A stretch of 64,000 bases of DNA from Alphaproteobacteria bacterium. GTDB lineage: Bacteria; Pseudomonadota; Alphaproteobacteria; Rhizobiales; Rhizobiaceae. Shown in pieces: positions 38,066 to 47,272 of this stretch (positions are counted from its first letter, which is position 1; the number at the start of each line of letters is the position of its first letter). Location: positions 62,001 through 126,000 of the forward strand of contig JAJRQF010000035.1 in assembly GCA_024280375.1 (NCBI GenBank), given 5' to 3'. A program made the position numbers and the translations under genes. The notes below the pieces were generated by a model. It made no database searches and was not told the DNA's origin. It was given only the letters and a program-made list of their open reading frames with translations.

Positions 38066-38746
38066 ATGAAGCGCTCGCAGGTAAATGAAATTATTCGCCA
38101 GTCAGATGCATTCATTCGTTCCTTTGGGTATGTTTTACCCCCATTTGCCTATTGGTCGCCGTCAGAATTGAGTTCAAAAAAACCAGAAGGAATAATTGCC
38201 GCCAGACTGGGTTGGGATATTACCGATTATGGTAAGGGAAAGTTCGATGAATTGGGCCTTTTTTTGTTTACGGTCAGAAATGGTTTTGCCGCTGATCTAA
38301 ATAAAGGGCGAGGCATGCTCTATGCTGAAAAAGTTATGATTTCCAGGAAGAACCAGATGTCGCCGATGCATCGTCATAACATCAAGGCCGAAGATATTAT
38401 CAATCGCGGTGGCGGCAAGCTGGTTTTAGAATTATTTATGTCGGATTCTGGCGACGGCATTGATCGCAATGCTCCGGTCTCAGTACCCTGCGATGGCGTA
38501 GAGCGGAAACTCCCTCCTGGTGGCTTGTTGAAGCTCGATCCAGGTGAAAGCGTTACCTTATTACCAGGTGTATGGCACGCATTTTGGGCTGAAGAAGATG
38601 ATGTGCTCATTGGCGAAGTTTCAACGGTCAACGATGACCGAACTGATAATGTGTTTGCAGAGCCTATAAGCCGGTTTTCCAAAATTGAAGAAGACGAAGC
38701 TCCCGTTCATCTGCTAGTGAGTGATTACGAAGAGATGATTGTGTGA
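38066..38746 (+). CDS. D-lyxose/D-mannose isomerase-like cupin protein
   Basis: A 226-residue protein of the D-lyxose isomerase (YdaE-like, cupin) family. The N-terminal stretch PPFAYWSPSELSSKKPEGIIAARLGWDITDYGKGKFDELGLFLFTVRNG and the manganese-binding MSPMHRHNIKAEDIINRGGGKLVLELF (two His, Lys, Glu) followed by LLPGVWHAFWAEEDDVLIGEVST are characteristic. The family converts D-lyxose to D-xylulose and D-mannose to D-fructose. It follows mnmA by 45 bp, with AGAGGAATTC before the ATG. Ring or pathway partners are not nearby. Confidence 0.88.
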   Translation: MKRSQVNEIIRQSDAFIRSFGYVLPPFAYWSPSELSSKKPEGIIAARLGWDITDYGKGKFDELGLFLFTVRNGFAADLNKGRGMLYAEKVMISRKNQMSPMHRHNIKAEDIINRGGGKLVLELFMSDSGDGIDRNAPVSVPCDGVERKLPPGGLLKLDPGESVTLLPGVWHAFWAEEDDVLIGEVSTVNDDRTDNVFAEPISRFSKIEEDEAPVHLLVSDYEEMIV

Positions 38747-38754
38747 ACAGGCGA

Positions 38755-38861
38755 CTAAAGCATGATTCCCAAAAGTAGGAGCCGGTTTTAGGAATAAAGA
38801 CATGAGACAACAAAGAGATAAAGTATATCGGACGAGTGCAATTGAATGCGATATGCTTTAG
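38755..38861. repeat. RIME-like palindromic intergenic element
   Basis: A 107-bp element just after the sugar isomerase gene, bounded by perfect 9-bp inverted ends, CTAAAGCAT (38755-38763) and ATGCTTTAG (38853-38861). Inside is a second inverted pair, ATTCCCAAAA and TTTTAGGAAT, around 38766-38797. The sequence style (GCATGATTCCCAAAAGTAGG, ACCGG-like core, GGAATAAAGACATGA) is that of the intergenic mosaic elements spread over Rhizobium-type genomes. Only one copy was noticed in this window. Confidence 0.6.
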
Positions 38862-38886
38862 ATGGTTTTTGTGGCGTGCTGCAATC

Positions 38887-38925
38887 AAAACCCCGTCGCG
38901 CTCTGTAAACTTGCGCCGACGGGGT
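38887..38925 (-). terminator. Minus-strand rho-independent terminator
   Basis: Read on the minus strand, CCCCGTC-GGCGC pairs with GCGC-GACGGGG around an 11-nt loop, followed by TTTTG. No minus-strand gene ends near it; the nearest upstream one is slyX, 490 bp away, so it may serve a non-coding transcript. Confidence 0.65.
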
Positions 38926-38929
38926 GAAA

Positions 38930-39260
38930 TCAGACCGGTTTTTCCGGCTGTATATTTCGGACTGGTTTTACATTTGCACTATTAGCTGGTCAGCAATGCT
39001 GGGCTTTCGCCATAGAACGCGTTTTGCATTCAACTAAACAAATAGCCGACTGGAAAATATTAACGCTCGCCATCCGATAAGTTTGTCAAATTTTAATATT
39101 ACGCTGTTTGAATCGCAATTTGAATATTTAGGTCCGCGACCCAAACGGTGACCTTCCTTTCGGAAATGGTCAATTTACACTCTCAGGTGGACTCATGGCT
39201 CCTCCTTCTGACTATTCACCCGATCAACGGTAGAAAAGAATTGCGATAGACCGCAATTTT
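38930..39260 (-). other. Unclassified structured non-coding region (possible minus-strand RNA)
   Basis: On the minus strand there is a perfect AGGAGG (39201-39206), then an ATG at 39196 and eight codons (Met-Ser-Pro-Pro-Glu-Ser-Val-Asn) ending in TGA at 39170-39172. That TGA is the first base triplet of a hairpin (39149-39172) with TGACC and TTCC arms and a GAAA tetraloop; a GGTC-GCG-GACC mini-hairpin (39131-39141) follows. Upstream, AATTGCG / CGCAATT arms (39239-39258) form an operator-like dyad. A terminator lies at 38887-38925. This resembles a leader peptide plus attenuator, or a stand-alone small RNA, but no gene follows in the reading direction. I do not recognise it. Confidence 0.4.
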
Positions 39261-39413
39261 CAAGGAAATCTCAAATACAAACACATAGGGGTGCGTATGA
39301 AATTTGGATTTCAAGTTGAATAGTCCATAATAGAATGGTCCCAAAATAGTGGCTGGTCAATCACTGATTAATCACATTTTATTACTGTTGAAGGTCTGAA
39401 TTATCAGAGATAT

Positions 39414-39626
39414 TTAATAATGTGGCGGCTTGGTAACTTCATGAGGCTGTCCATCATCTTCAATTGACAGCACCTGTTCAGAAAGCAAGCGAACCTGACG
39501 AGATAGCCGGTCAACCTCTTTCCATTGATTGATAACCGCTTCGTTGAGCGTGTCTATAGTTTCATTCTGATGGGTAATTTTAACCTCGAGATCAGCAAGT
39601 CGCTGCTCCAATTTGGTATTGCTCAT
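39414..39626 (-). CDS. slyX: SlyX family protein
   Basis: A 70-residue coiled-coil protein (NTKLEQRLADLEVKITHQNETIDTLNEAVINQWKEVDRLSRQVRLL) ending in the proline/histidine-rich tail KPPHY. This pattern (a leucine-zipper-like dimer followed by PPHY) is the SlyX signature. The function is unknown. It is downstream of recR on the same strand with 67 bp between. Confidence 0.88.
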   Translation of the reverse strand: MSNTKLEQRLADLEVKITHQNETIDTLNEAVINQWKEVDRLSRQVRLLSEQVLSIEDDGQPHEVTKPPHY

Positions 39627-39693
39627 ATGCTGCGTCTTCTTTTGTTAAATCGGGTTCAATGGCCCGGCGCCCCAATATGGGCATGCACAAATA

Positions 39694-40299
39694 TCAAAAC
39701 TTGGTACGCGCTCTCATGGCCGCCAACAAGGTGCCCTCATCGAGATAATCCAGCTCACCACCTACTGGTACACCATGCGCCAAACGTGAAATGGAAATAT
39801 CGAAATTATCCAATTGCTCGGTTATATAATGGGCAGTGGTTTGGCCTTCAACTGTGGCGTTTACCGCGATAATTACTTCATTAACATCAAATTTTGCCAC
39901 GCGGTCAATAAGAGACGCAATTGCCAAATCTTCCGGCCCCACTCCATCCAGGGGTGATAATGTACCACCCAATACATGATAGGAAGCTCTAAGAGCCGAT
40001 GCCCGCTCAAGTGCCCACAAATCTGAAACATCCTCGACAACAATAATTGTCGAAACATCCCTGCGAGGATCAAGACAAATAGTGCATGGAGACTGCGTAT
40101 CAATATTGCCGCAAGTCTCACACACTTTAACTTTTTCAACGACCTCTGCCATGGCCGCAGCCAGGGGCACCAATAAGGTTTCTTTCTTTTTGACCAGATG
40201 GAGAGCAGCTCTTCTGGCCGAGCGCGGACCAAGGCCCGGCAAGCGTGATAATAACTGGATTAACCGTTCCAGTTCGGGGCCGGTGACACGTTTTGACAT
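39694..40299 (-). CDS. recR: Recombination mediator protein RecR
   Basis: With RecO, RecR loads RecA on SSB-coated single-stranded DNA in the RecF pathway. The protein (201 residues) has the HhH-containing start [29 protein letters not shown], the C4 zinc finger [16 protein letters not shown] near residues 57-72, and a Toprim domain ([37 protein letters not shown]). I chose the ATG at 40299, giving the usual 200-residue length, over GTG at 40326. The usual upstream partners dnaX and ybaB are not present next to it; slyX follows. Confidence 0.95.
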   Translation of the reverse strand: MSKRVTGPELERLIQLLSRLPGLGPRSARRAALHLVKKKETLLVPLAAAMAEVVEKVKVCETCGNIDTQSPCTICLDPRRDVSTIIVVEDVSDLWALERASALRASYHVLGGTLSPLDGVGPEDLAIASLIDRVAKFDVNEVIIAVNATVEGQTTAHYITEQLDNFDISISRLAHGVPVGGELDYLDEGTLLAAMRARTKF

Positions 40300-40502
40300 A
40301 TCAATACTGTACTGTGATTCGGGCACGTTTTGCTATTGCCTGATGCCAATTAATTACCCCAATGAAATAAAATAGCCATCATGCTTCAGTAACGTGCTTA
40401 TCAAAGATATGTCAGCGGCCTTGCGAATACCAAGTCTAAACGATATTTACGAACTTCAGGGCATTGCCCTTCTATTGGGATGTAACACGGGAAATCAAAA
40501 AT

Positions 40503-40823
40503 ATGTTTTCATTTATTGCACGCGCGTTAGGCTTGCTATCATTGGCTATTGCTCTGGCAACTGCCGTTATGGATATAACTAAATCTATTGGGGCATCAGA
40601 AATTGTGCTGACCCCGCTTGGTGCAACCTGGGTAAGCTTAAGCATTACCAGCATTCAAGCTGCACAAGGTGCAATTCAAGGCTATATTCATCCGCTCCTG
40701 TGGGACCCGGTAATCCAATGGATATTGCTGTGGCCAACCTGGTCTGTATTTGCGGTATTGGCAATTGTTCTTTTACTTCTTGGAAGACCAAGAAGACGGA
40801 AATTTGGCCGCTTTGCCAGTTAG
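40503..40823 (+). CDS. Small inner-membrane protein
   Basis: A 106-residue hydrophobic protein: a first membrane segment near residues 2-22 (FSFIARALGLLSLAIALATAV), a loop with the conserved-looking TPLGATWVSLSITSIQAAQGAIQGYIHPLLWDP, a second segment near residues 72-94 and a basic tail (RPRRRKFGRFA). The ATG at 40503 follows GGGAAATC. It is not recognised as a named family. It is divergent from recR. Confidence 0.7.
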   Translation: MFSFIARALGLLSLAIALATAVMDITKSIGASEIVLTPLGATWVSLSITSIQAAQGAIQGYIHPLLWDPVIQWILLWPTWSVFAVLAIVLLLLGRPRRRKFGRFAS

Positions 40824-40872
40824 TGATGGAATGGCGGAATGGCCAGCTTACTAACGAAGATGGAGTTTGACG

Positions 40873-41538
40873 ATGTTTTTAATTGACCGCCTGACAAGTA
40901 AATACAAACTGCCAGATGCAGAAAATGCACTTCCGGGGCGGGATAATGTGTTGCCAACGGCAATCAACCATTTTGTCAATGGCAAGCCATTGAAGGGCCC
41001 TTTTCCTGACAATACCCAGTCTATCATTTTAGGGCTTGGCTGTTTTTGGGGCGCAGAACGTATATTCTGGAACCTACCTGGCGTTTATGTGACTGCTGTT
41101 GGATATGTGGCTGGTATGACAAAAAATCCAACATATCAGGAAGTTTGCACAGGACTAACCGGCCACAACGAGGTCGTGCTTGTTGTCTTTGACCCGAATG
41201 TTCTTTCTCTAGGCGAGCTGTTAAAGATTTTTTGGGAAAGTCATGACCCAACGCAAGGAATGCGGCAGGGAAATGACAGGGGTACCCAGTATCGTTCTGG
41301 CATATACACGACCTCATCGGAGCAGAAGAAAATAGCAGCAGATTCAAAATCAACCTATCAAATGGCGCTCAATGAGGCTGGCCGTGATAAGATTACGGCG
41401 GAAATTTTGGATGCCTCTGAATTTTATTTTGCCGAAGAATATCATCAGCAATATTTGGCCAAAAATCCCGATGGCTATTGCGGGTTGGGCGGAACTGGCA
41501 TTGCTTGTCCGGTGAACATGGGCGCGTCTGCCGAATGA
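40873..41538 (+). CDS. msrA: Peptide-methionine (S)-S-oxide reductase
   Basis: Repairs methionine-S-sulfoxide in proteins. The catalytic Cys is in [18 protein letters not shown] (near residue 57), and the following [26 protein letters not shown] and [27 protein letters not shown] motifs are standard. The C-terminal Cys pair in [17 protein letters not shown] could act as resolving residues. I chose the ATG at 40873 after GGAG; TTG at 40867 is also open. The stop overlaps the start of the YjbR-like gene (ATGA). Confidence 0.95.
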   Translation: MFLIDRLTSKYKLPDAENALPGRDNVLPTAINHFVNGKPLKGPFPDNTQSIILGLGCFWGAERIFWNLPGVYVTAVGYVAGMTKNPTYQEVCTGLTGHNEVVLVVFDPNVLSLGELLKIFWESHDPTQGMRQGNDRGTQYRSGIYTTSSEQKKIAADSKSTYQMALNEAGRDKITAEILDASEFYFAEEYHQQYLAKNPDGYCGLGGTGIACPVNMGASAE

Positions 41539-41933
41539 CGCTTGATGAGTTTAATCAGTTTTGTTCTGAGCTCACCTCCACTACAAAAGTTATCCAATGG
41601 GGCGGTGCGCATGTCTGGAAAATTGGCGGTAAAATATTTGCCATCGCTTCCTATTGGGGTCCAAACAAAAAAAATACCAAACTGCCGGAAGAGGGCAGCA
41701 AAATATCTTTTAAGTGTTCTGATTTTTCATACTCGATATTGATCGAACAGGAAAATATCATTCCCGCTCCATATCTGGCGCGCGCCAAATGGGTACAGTT
41801 AGAACAAAGCGATGCCCTGAATGACGACGATTTAAAACTGTATATTGCTCAGGCACATTCCATTATTTCGGCAAAATTGACCAAAAAACTGCAAGTGGAA
41901 CTTGGTGTTTTGCCTTCGCAAATTGAAGCCTAA
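41535..41933 (+). CDS. MmcQ/YjbR family protein
   Basis: A 132-residue protein of the YjbR (DUF419) fold. [38 protein letters not shown] and [35 protein letters not shown] are the family pattern; the fold resembles a DNA-binding domain but the function is not known. Its ATG overlaps the msrA stop, and its stop converges with the serine hydrolase-like gene (4-bp overlap). The longer frame that opens at 41478 lies inside msrA and is not used. Confidence 0.85.
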   Translation: MTLDEFNQFCSELTSTTKVIQWGGAHVWKIGGKIFAIASYWGPNKKNTKLPEEGSKISFKCSDFSYSILIEQENIIPAPYLARAKWVQLEQSDALNDDDLKLYIAQAHSIISAKLTKKLQVELGVLPSQIEA

Positions 41934-43114
41934 TCGTCCAAAGCCTGATAGACGGCATTTCTTATATCATCGCCTATCGGAATTTTGGAGCCAAGATATT
42001 GCGTCATTGTCAGGCCAATAATATCTTCTTTCGGGTCAATCCAGAAATATGTGCTTGCAGCACCAGCCCATCCACATTCGCCTTGGCTTGTCAGGCCATA
42101 AGCCTTGCCAATATCCATCATTACGCGCCCTGCAAGGCCAAATCCATAACCGGGTAACAGGACCGGGCCAATTCTCAGTGGTAACTGATTATCAGGAATG
42201 CGGTTTGTCCACATCAACTCTATCATTTTGCTGGATAGCAGTCGCTCTCCCCTGCTTGTTAGGCCAGAACCAAGAAAGTCGACACAGCGTGAATAGTCAT
42301 CAATCGTGGAATAAAGCCCATAGCCACCACGGCAAAACTTTTTATCGTTGACAGGATGATGATCTGACGGATCAGAAGGTATCAGGGTTTGCGGTTTGTC
42401 ATCATAATTCATGACCTCATTGAGATCACTTTTGCCGAACACGGAAAGAAGTCTCGATTGTTGCGACGCTTCAATATGAAACCCGGTATCAACCATCCCA
42501 AGTGGCAGCAGCAGCAGTTCATTCAAAATATCAGGTAGGTTTTTGCCGAGTACTACTTCCAAAACTCTGGCCAAAACATCGGTTGCAACGCTGTATTGCC
42601 ATCGTTTGCCCGGCTCAAATACAAGTGGCATTTCAGCAATTCTCTTGATTGCCTCTTCCAAAGAAAGATTTGCATCATTGATATCAGATTGGCGATAAAA
42701 TTTACTTACCGGACAATCAGTTATAAACCCATATGTAAATCCGGCCCGGTGGGTCAAGAGATGCTCAATAATAATCGGGGATTTAGCAGGTATTGTGCTG
42801 CCATTTTCTTGAATGATCGACATATTCGCGAATTCGGGCAAATAAGCCGCAACGGGGTCAAATAATCGCAGTTTTCCCATTTCCACCAGCATTAAAGCAA
42901 CTGCGGAAACAATCGGCTGTGTCATAGAATAATTCCGGTAAATCGGTTTATTCGGCAGTGGCATTTTGTTTACTGCATCGCTATAGCCCACTCTGCCGCT
43001 CGACCAGGTTTCCCCTTTTCGCTTTACCAACCACTCAATGCTGCTGAATGCGCCTTCGTCAATATGCTTTTGGGCAATATTCTCTATGCGTTGAAAGCGG
43101 GTTGATGTTGACAT
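41930..43114 (-). CDS. Beta-lactamase-fold (class C / serine hydrolase) protein with altered SxxK motif
   Basis: A 394-residue beta-lactamase/penicillin-binding-protein-like protein: IYRNYSMTQPIVSAVALMLVEMGKL (the Ser-x-x-Lys helix), PGKRWQYSVATDVLARVLE (the second YSx motif), and GWAGAASTYFWIDPKEDI (strand with the family's G-x-G turn). The position of the catalytic Lys is Gln (S-M-T-Q, codon CAG) rather than the usual S-M-T-K, so catalysis may be lost or altered. I chose the ATG at 43114 after GGGAGA; the open frame continues to 43552 through trpF. The function is unknown; esterase, D-aminopeptidase and carboxypeptidase activity occur in this superfamily. Confidence 0.82.
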   Translation of the reverse strand: MSTSTRFQRIENIAQKHIDEGAFSSIEWLVKRKGETWSSGRVGYSDAVNKMPLPNKPIYRNYSMTQPIVSAVALMLVEMGKLRLFDPVAAYLPEFANMSIIQENGSTIPAKSPIIIEHLLTHRAGFTYGFITDCPVSKFYRQSDINDANLSLEEAIKRIAEMPLVFEPGKRWQYSVATDVLARVLEVVLGKNLPDILNELLLLPLGMVDTGFHIEASQQSRLLSVFGKSDLNEVMNYDDKPQTLIPSDPSDHHPVNDKKFCRGGYGLYSTIDDYSRCVDFLGSGLTSRGERLLSSKMIELMWTNRIPDNQLPLRIGPVLLPGYGFGLAGRVMMDIGKAYGLTSQGECGWAGAASTYFWIDPKEDIIGLTMTQYLGSKIPIGDDIRNAVYQALDD

Positions 43115-43364
43115 GAGTGTTCTCCCAAACAGTTTAGAACCAGCGTTGATCTGCTCACTTTTATGCAGCTGTGTGTTCACGAAGAAAGAGACGTAAAGTG
43201 CAGACGGAAAATGAACCAGAATAAAGCTGCTGGAAATATGGGCCAGAAAGAATGAAATTCCAAGGGCGTCAAGTCGCTTTGTCTGGCCTGAAATCAAGCC
43301 AATTATGCCAAGAAATATAGACAAAACAGCAGATTCATGCCAGTTGAGCGGCATGCAGGACCAA

Positions 43365-44012
43365 ATGAAAAATAATGTAAAGATATGTGGGTTAAAAACC
43401 ATCGAGGCGGTTGAGGCAGCACTTGCCGGTGGCGCGAGCCATATCGGGTTTATTTTCTTTGAAAAGAGCCCGCGCAATGTTTCTCCGACTGAGGCGGCAA
43501 TTTTAAGAAAAACGGTGGCGGGCCGCGCGAAAATCGTTGCGGTGACAGTCAATGCCGGTTTTGATAGACTGGATGAAATTGTTGAAATTGTTGCACCGGA
43601 TATTCTGCAATTGCACGGTAACGAAACACCGGAGCGGGCTGAAGAAATAAAGGCGCGCTACGGTCTTTCAATAATGAAGGCCTTTGCCATCAGAACGCTG
43701 GACGACATGCAGGCAGCCAATCAATATTCAGGCACCGCGGACATGTTGTTATTTGATGCCAAGCCACCAAAAGGGTCGGAGCTACCCGGTGGCAATGGCG
43801 TTAGTTTCGACTGGTCACTGCTGACCAAATTCAAGTCGAAATCTCCAATCATGCTCTCCGGCGGTTTGAATAAAGAAAATATTATCGAAGCAATATCAAT
43901 TGCAAGGCCCGCAGGTATTGATATTTCCTCTGGCGTAGAAATAAAACCTGGTGTTAAAGACATTAGGTTGATTTCACAGTTTTTAAGCAAATTGAACAAC
44001 TACGAATACTAA
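43365..44012 (+). CDS. trpF: Phosphoribosylanthranilate isomerase
   Basis: Third step of tryptophan synthesis, Amadori rearrangement of phosphoribosylanthranilate. A TIM barrel of 215 residues with the catalytic Cys in VKICGLKT (residues 4-11) and catalytic Asp in LLFDAKPPKGSELPGGNGVSFDW, and the phosphate-binding LSGGLNKENI. The start can be ATG 43365 (after CAGGAC) or ATG 43353; family members begin close to the KICGL motif, which favours 43365. The first gene of trpF-trpB-trpA; divergent from the serine hydrolase-like gene. Confidence 0.95.
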   Translation: MKNNVKICGLKTIEAVEAALAGGASHIGFIFFEKSPRNVSPTEAAILRKTVAGRAKIVAVTVNAGFDRLDEIVEIVAPDILQLHGNETPERAEEIKARYGLSIMKAFAIRTLDDMQAANQYSGTADMLLFDAKPPKGSELPGGNGVSFDWSLLTKFKSKSPIMLSGGLNKENIIEAISIARPAGIDISSGVEIKPGVKDIRLISQFLSKLNNYEY

Positions 44013-44049
44013 CGCAAACAGAGCGTTGAAAGACTAGAAAGTTTAGAAA

Positions 44050-45276
44050 ATGAGTGAACATAAACCCAATTCATTTCGCAATGGACCAGATGAACAAGGA
44101 ATGTTTGGAATTTTCGGTGGGCGCTTTGTGGCCGAAACCCTCATGCCAAATATTCTGGAATTGAATGACGCTTGGGAAAAGGCAAAAAAAGATCCTGAGT
44201 TTCAAAAAGAACTGCAAGATCTCAACACTCATTATACCGGTCGGCCAAGTCCGCTTTATTATGCTGAACGCCTGAGTAATCATCTTGGTGGCGCGAAAGT
44301 CTATTTCAAGCGCGATGAGCTAAATCACACGGGCAGCCACAAGATCAACAATTGCCTGGGACAGATTTTGCTCGCCCGACGCATGGGCAAAACCCGGATT
44401 ATCGCAGAAACCGGCGCAGGCCAGCATGGCGTTGCATCCGCAACCGTTGCCGCGCGATTTGGGTATCCATGTGAAGTGTACATGGGCGCCAAGGATGTTC
44501 ACCGTCAGGCACCCAATGTGTTCCGCATGAAACTTTTGGGTGCCGAAGTCCATCCGGTAACAGCCGGGGCTGGCACTTTGAAAGATGCGATGAATGAGGC
44601 TCTTCGTGACTGGGTAACCAATGTTGAAGATACCTATTATCTTATTGGCACGGCCGCGGGCCCGCACCCCTATCCAGAACTTGTTCGGGACTTCCAATCG
44701 GTGATTGGCAATGAGGTGCGTGAGCAGATGATGGCTGCAGAAGGGCGCTTGCCAGACATGCTGATTGCAGCTGTCGGTGGTGGCTCCAATGCAATTGGCC
44801 TGTTTCATCCTTTTTTGGATGATGAAGGAATAGAGATTATCGGGGTCGAAGCCGGCGGCAAAGGCTTGGACACCGAAGAGCACTGCGCCTCGCTAACCGC
44901 TGGACGACCCGGCGTGTTGCATGGCAACCGGACCTATCTTTTGCAGGATGATGAAGGCCAGATATTAGAAGGTGCATCCATCTCGGCTGGTCTTGATTAT
45001 CCAGGCATTGGTCCCGAACATTCGTGGTTGCAGGAATCGGGTCGGGTGAGTTATGTGCCTATTGGTGATGTTGAAGCGCTGGATGCTTTTCAGCTTCTCT
45101 GCAAGCTTGAAGGTATTATTCCAGCACTTGAACCAAGCCATGCGCTGGCTGAGGTCATTAAACGTGCGCCGACGATGTCAAAAGACCAGATTATTGTCAT
45201 GAACCTCTGTGGTCGCGGCGACAAGGATGTCCATACTGTCAGCGAAGCGCTGGGCATGCTGGGGGAGGCGACATGA
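44050..45276 (+). CDS. trpB: Tryptophan synthase beta chain
   Basis: Condenses indole and serine to tryptophan using PLP. The 408-residue protein has the PLP lysine in [13 protein letters not shown] (near residue 98), [24 protein letters not shown], the [13 protein letters not shown] phosphate cup, and [16 protein letters not shown]. It is the TrpB1 type that pairs with TrpA. It lies 37 bp after trpF and overlaps trpA by 4 bp (ATGA). Confidence 0.97.
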   Translation: MSEHKPNSFRNGPDEQGMFGIFGGRFVAETLMPNILELNDAWEKAKKDPEFQKELQDLNTHYTGRPSPLYYAERLSNHLGGAKVYFKRDELNHTGSHKINNCLGQILLARRMGKTRIIAETGAGQHGVASATVAARFGYPCEVYMGAKDVHRQAPNVFRMKLLGAEVHPVTAGAGTLKDAMNEALRDWVTNVEDTYYLIGTAAGPHPYPELVRDFQSVIGNEVREQMMAAEGRLPDMLIAAVGGGSNAIGLFHPFLDDEGIEIIGVEAGGKGLDTEEHCASLTAGRPGVLHGNRTYLLQDDEGQILEGASISAGLDYPGIGPEHSWLQESGRVSYVPIGDVEALDAFQLLCKLEGIIPALEPSHALAEVIKRAPTMSKDQIIVMNLCGRGDKDVHTVSEALGMLGEAT

Positions 45277-46100
45277 CAACACGTATTGATACTCGCTTTG
45301 AGGCACTGAAAAAAGAAGGCCGTCCGGCTCTGGTTACTTTCCTTACTGGCGGAGATCCAGACTATGATACATCGCTAGCGATCATAAAAGGACTGCCTGC
45401 GGCTGGTTCAGACGTGATTGAGATCGGCATGCCATTTTCTGATCCGATGGCTGATGGCCCATCAATTCAAGCCGCCGGGCTGCGCTCACTGGCAAACGGT
45501 CACACAATGGAAAAAACCCTTTCTATGGTGAAGAGCTTCCGTGAGGATGACAATGAGACACCCATTGTTTTAATGGGATATTATAATCCAATTTATTCAT
45601 ACGGGGCGGAAAAATTCCTTGATGATGCGAAAGAGGTCGGCGTGGATGGATTTATCATTGTTGATCTTCCGGCTGAAATGGACGATGAACTTTGCATTCC
45701 TTCAATTGAGCGGGGCCTGAATTTCATTCGTCTGGCAACACCAACGACTGACGAGAAGCGGTTGCCAAGAGTTCTGACCAATACATCAGGGTTCCTGTAT
45801 TATGTGTCTATCAACGGCATTACAGGCATGGCAGCACCGGACCCGCAAGACGTTGCCCGATCAGTTGCCCACATTAAGGCAAGTACAGATATTCCTATTT
45901 GTGTCGGCTTTGGTGTTCGCTCAGCCGAGCAGGCGGAAGCAATTGGTAGAGCCGCTGACGGTGTAGTTGTCGGTACAGCTTTGGTTAATGCTGTTGCAGA
46001 TAGTCTTGATGATGAGGGTCTGGCAACCGGTTCCACTGTCTCTGCTGTCACGTCATTGGTGGCAGAGCTGGCTGTGGGTGTTCGCGCTGCCGGTCGTTAA
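45273..46100 (+). CDS. trpA: Tryptophan synthase alpha chain
   Basis: Cleaves indole-3-glycerol phosphate to indole, passed to TrpB through the intersubunit tunnel. A 275-residue TIM barrel with catalytic Glu in [19 protein letters not shown] (near residue 50) and Asp in the same motif, [13 protein letters not shown], and the phosphate-binding [17 protein letters not shown]. The start overlaps the trpB stop. Downstream accD follows after about 100 bp, an order common in alphaproteobacteria. Confidence 0.97.
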   Translation: MTTRIDTRFEALKKEGRPALVTFLTGGDPDYDTSLAIIKGLPAAGSDVIEIGMPFSDPMADGPSIQAAGLRSLANGHTMEKTLSMVKSFREDDNETPIVLMGYYNPIYSYGAEKFLDDAKEVGVDGFIIVDLPAEMDDELCIPSIERGLNFIRLATPTTDEKRLPRVLTNTSGFLYYVSINGITGMAAPDPQDVARSVAHIKASTDIPICVGFGVRSAEQAEAIGRAADGVVVGTALVNAVADSLDDEGLATGSTVSAVTSLVAELAVGVRAAGR

Positions 46101-46201
46101 ACTTGATGGTTGCAAACAACCTTGAAACTCACTTTAATATCGCCACATTACCGGTATCGACCATCGCGTAATAATTTTGAATTTAAAAACTGGAAATACC
46201 G

Positions 46202-47212
46202 ATGAACTGGATTACCAATATCGTCCGCCCCAAAATTGGCAACTTGCTGTCACGCAAGGATCTGCCAACAAATTTGTGGATTAAAGATCCTCAATCTGGG
46301 GAAATGGTATTTCATAAGGACTTGGAGCAAAATCAGTGGGTGGTTCCTGCGTCTGGGCATCATATGAAAATTGGCGCAAGAGACCGGCTAACCAATTTTT
46401 TTGACGATGGTGAATTTGAAGAAATTTCCTATCCCGAAGTTCCGGTTGATCCGTTGAAATTTCGTGATGAGCGCCGTTATGTTGATCGCCTGAAGGACAA
46501 CAGGACAAAGACCAAAATGGAAGACGCCGTACTTATTGGCGTTGGCAAGGTCGAAGGTATTGAAATGACCAGTGTGGTCCAGGACTTCACCTTTATGGGT
46601 GGGTCGCTCGGTATGGCTGCTGGTGAGGCGATAATTAAAGGGTTTGAGACCGCAATTGAGCGAAAATCGCCATTAATTCTCTATGCCGCATCTGGTGGTG
46701 CACGTATGCAGGAGGGGATTTTGTCACTCATGCAGCTGCCGCGCACAACGGTTGCTGTGCAACTGCTAAAAGAGGCTGGGTTGCCCTATATTGTTGTTTT
46801 AACAAACCCAACCACTGGTGGCGTAACCGCGTCCTATGCCATGCTTGGCGATGTCCACATTGCAGAACCGGAAGCTTTGATCGGCTTTGCGGGCCCAAGA
46901 GTTATTGAGCAGACTATTCGTGAAAAAATGCCGGAAGGCTTCCAGCGTTCCGAGTTTTTGCAGGAACATGGCATGGTCGATATGATCGTTTCTCGTCTCG
47001 ATATGCGATCAACCATTGCCCGTATCGTTAGTCTATTATGCAAACTACCAGCGGTTGAAAAAACAGCTGAGCTTGTTCCAGCAACTGCTGATGAACCAAA
47101 TAAGAAACAACAAGACGCGGCTAATGAGGGCCATACAAAAGTACAGTCGTCGGATGCAGAACAAAATGATGCGCAAGATAGCCAATCTGGCGAAACTACC
47201 TCAAGTAGTTAG
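46202..47212 (+). CDS. accD: Acetyl-CoA carboxylase carboxyltransferase beta subunit, zinc-ribbon cysteines lost
   Basis: With AccA forms the carboxyltransferase that makes malonyl-CoA for fatty acid synthesis. The 336-residue protein has the crotonase-type core [45 protein letters not shown] and [23 protein letters not shown]. In E. coli an N-terminal C4 zinc ribbon contacts the partner; here the same region (residues 22-55) has no Cys at all, for example [10 protein letters not shown] and [10 protein letters not shown]. Reduced-Cys forms are typical of this order. The C-terminal about 45 residues are polar, acidic and low in complexity. It precedes folC by 60 bp. Confidence 0.93.
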   Translation: MNWITNIVRPKIGNLLSRKDLPTNLWIKDPQSGEMVFHKDLEQNQWVVPASGHHMKIGARDRLTNFFDDGEFEEISYPEVPVDPLKFRDERRYVDRLKDNRTKTKMEDAVLIGVGKVEGIEMTSVVQDFTFMGGSLGMAAGEAIIKGFETAIERKSPLILYAASGGARMQEGILSLMQLPRTTVAVQLLKEAGLPYIVVLTNPTTGGVTASYAMLGDVHIAEPEALIGFAGPRVIEQTIREKMPEGFQRSEFLQEHGMVDMIVSRLDMRSTIARIVSLLCKLPAVEKTAELVPATADEPNKKQQDAANEGHTKVQSSDAEQNDAQDSQSGETTSSS

Positions 47213-47272
47213 GTATCTTTAGGCAGCTAGCCTGCCCGATATTTTGGCTCCCATGCGTCGACTGGATTTTCA

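Noticed and set aside
46108-46121. GGTTG-CAAA-CAACC hairpin after trpA as a terminator
   Set aside because: Only 5 bp of stem and no T-tract.
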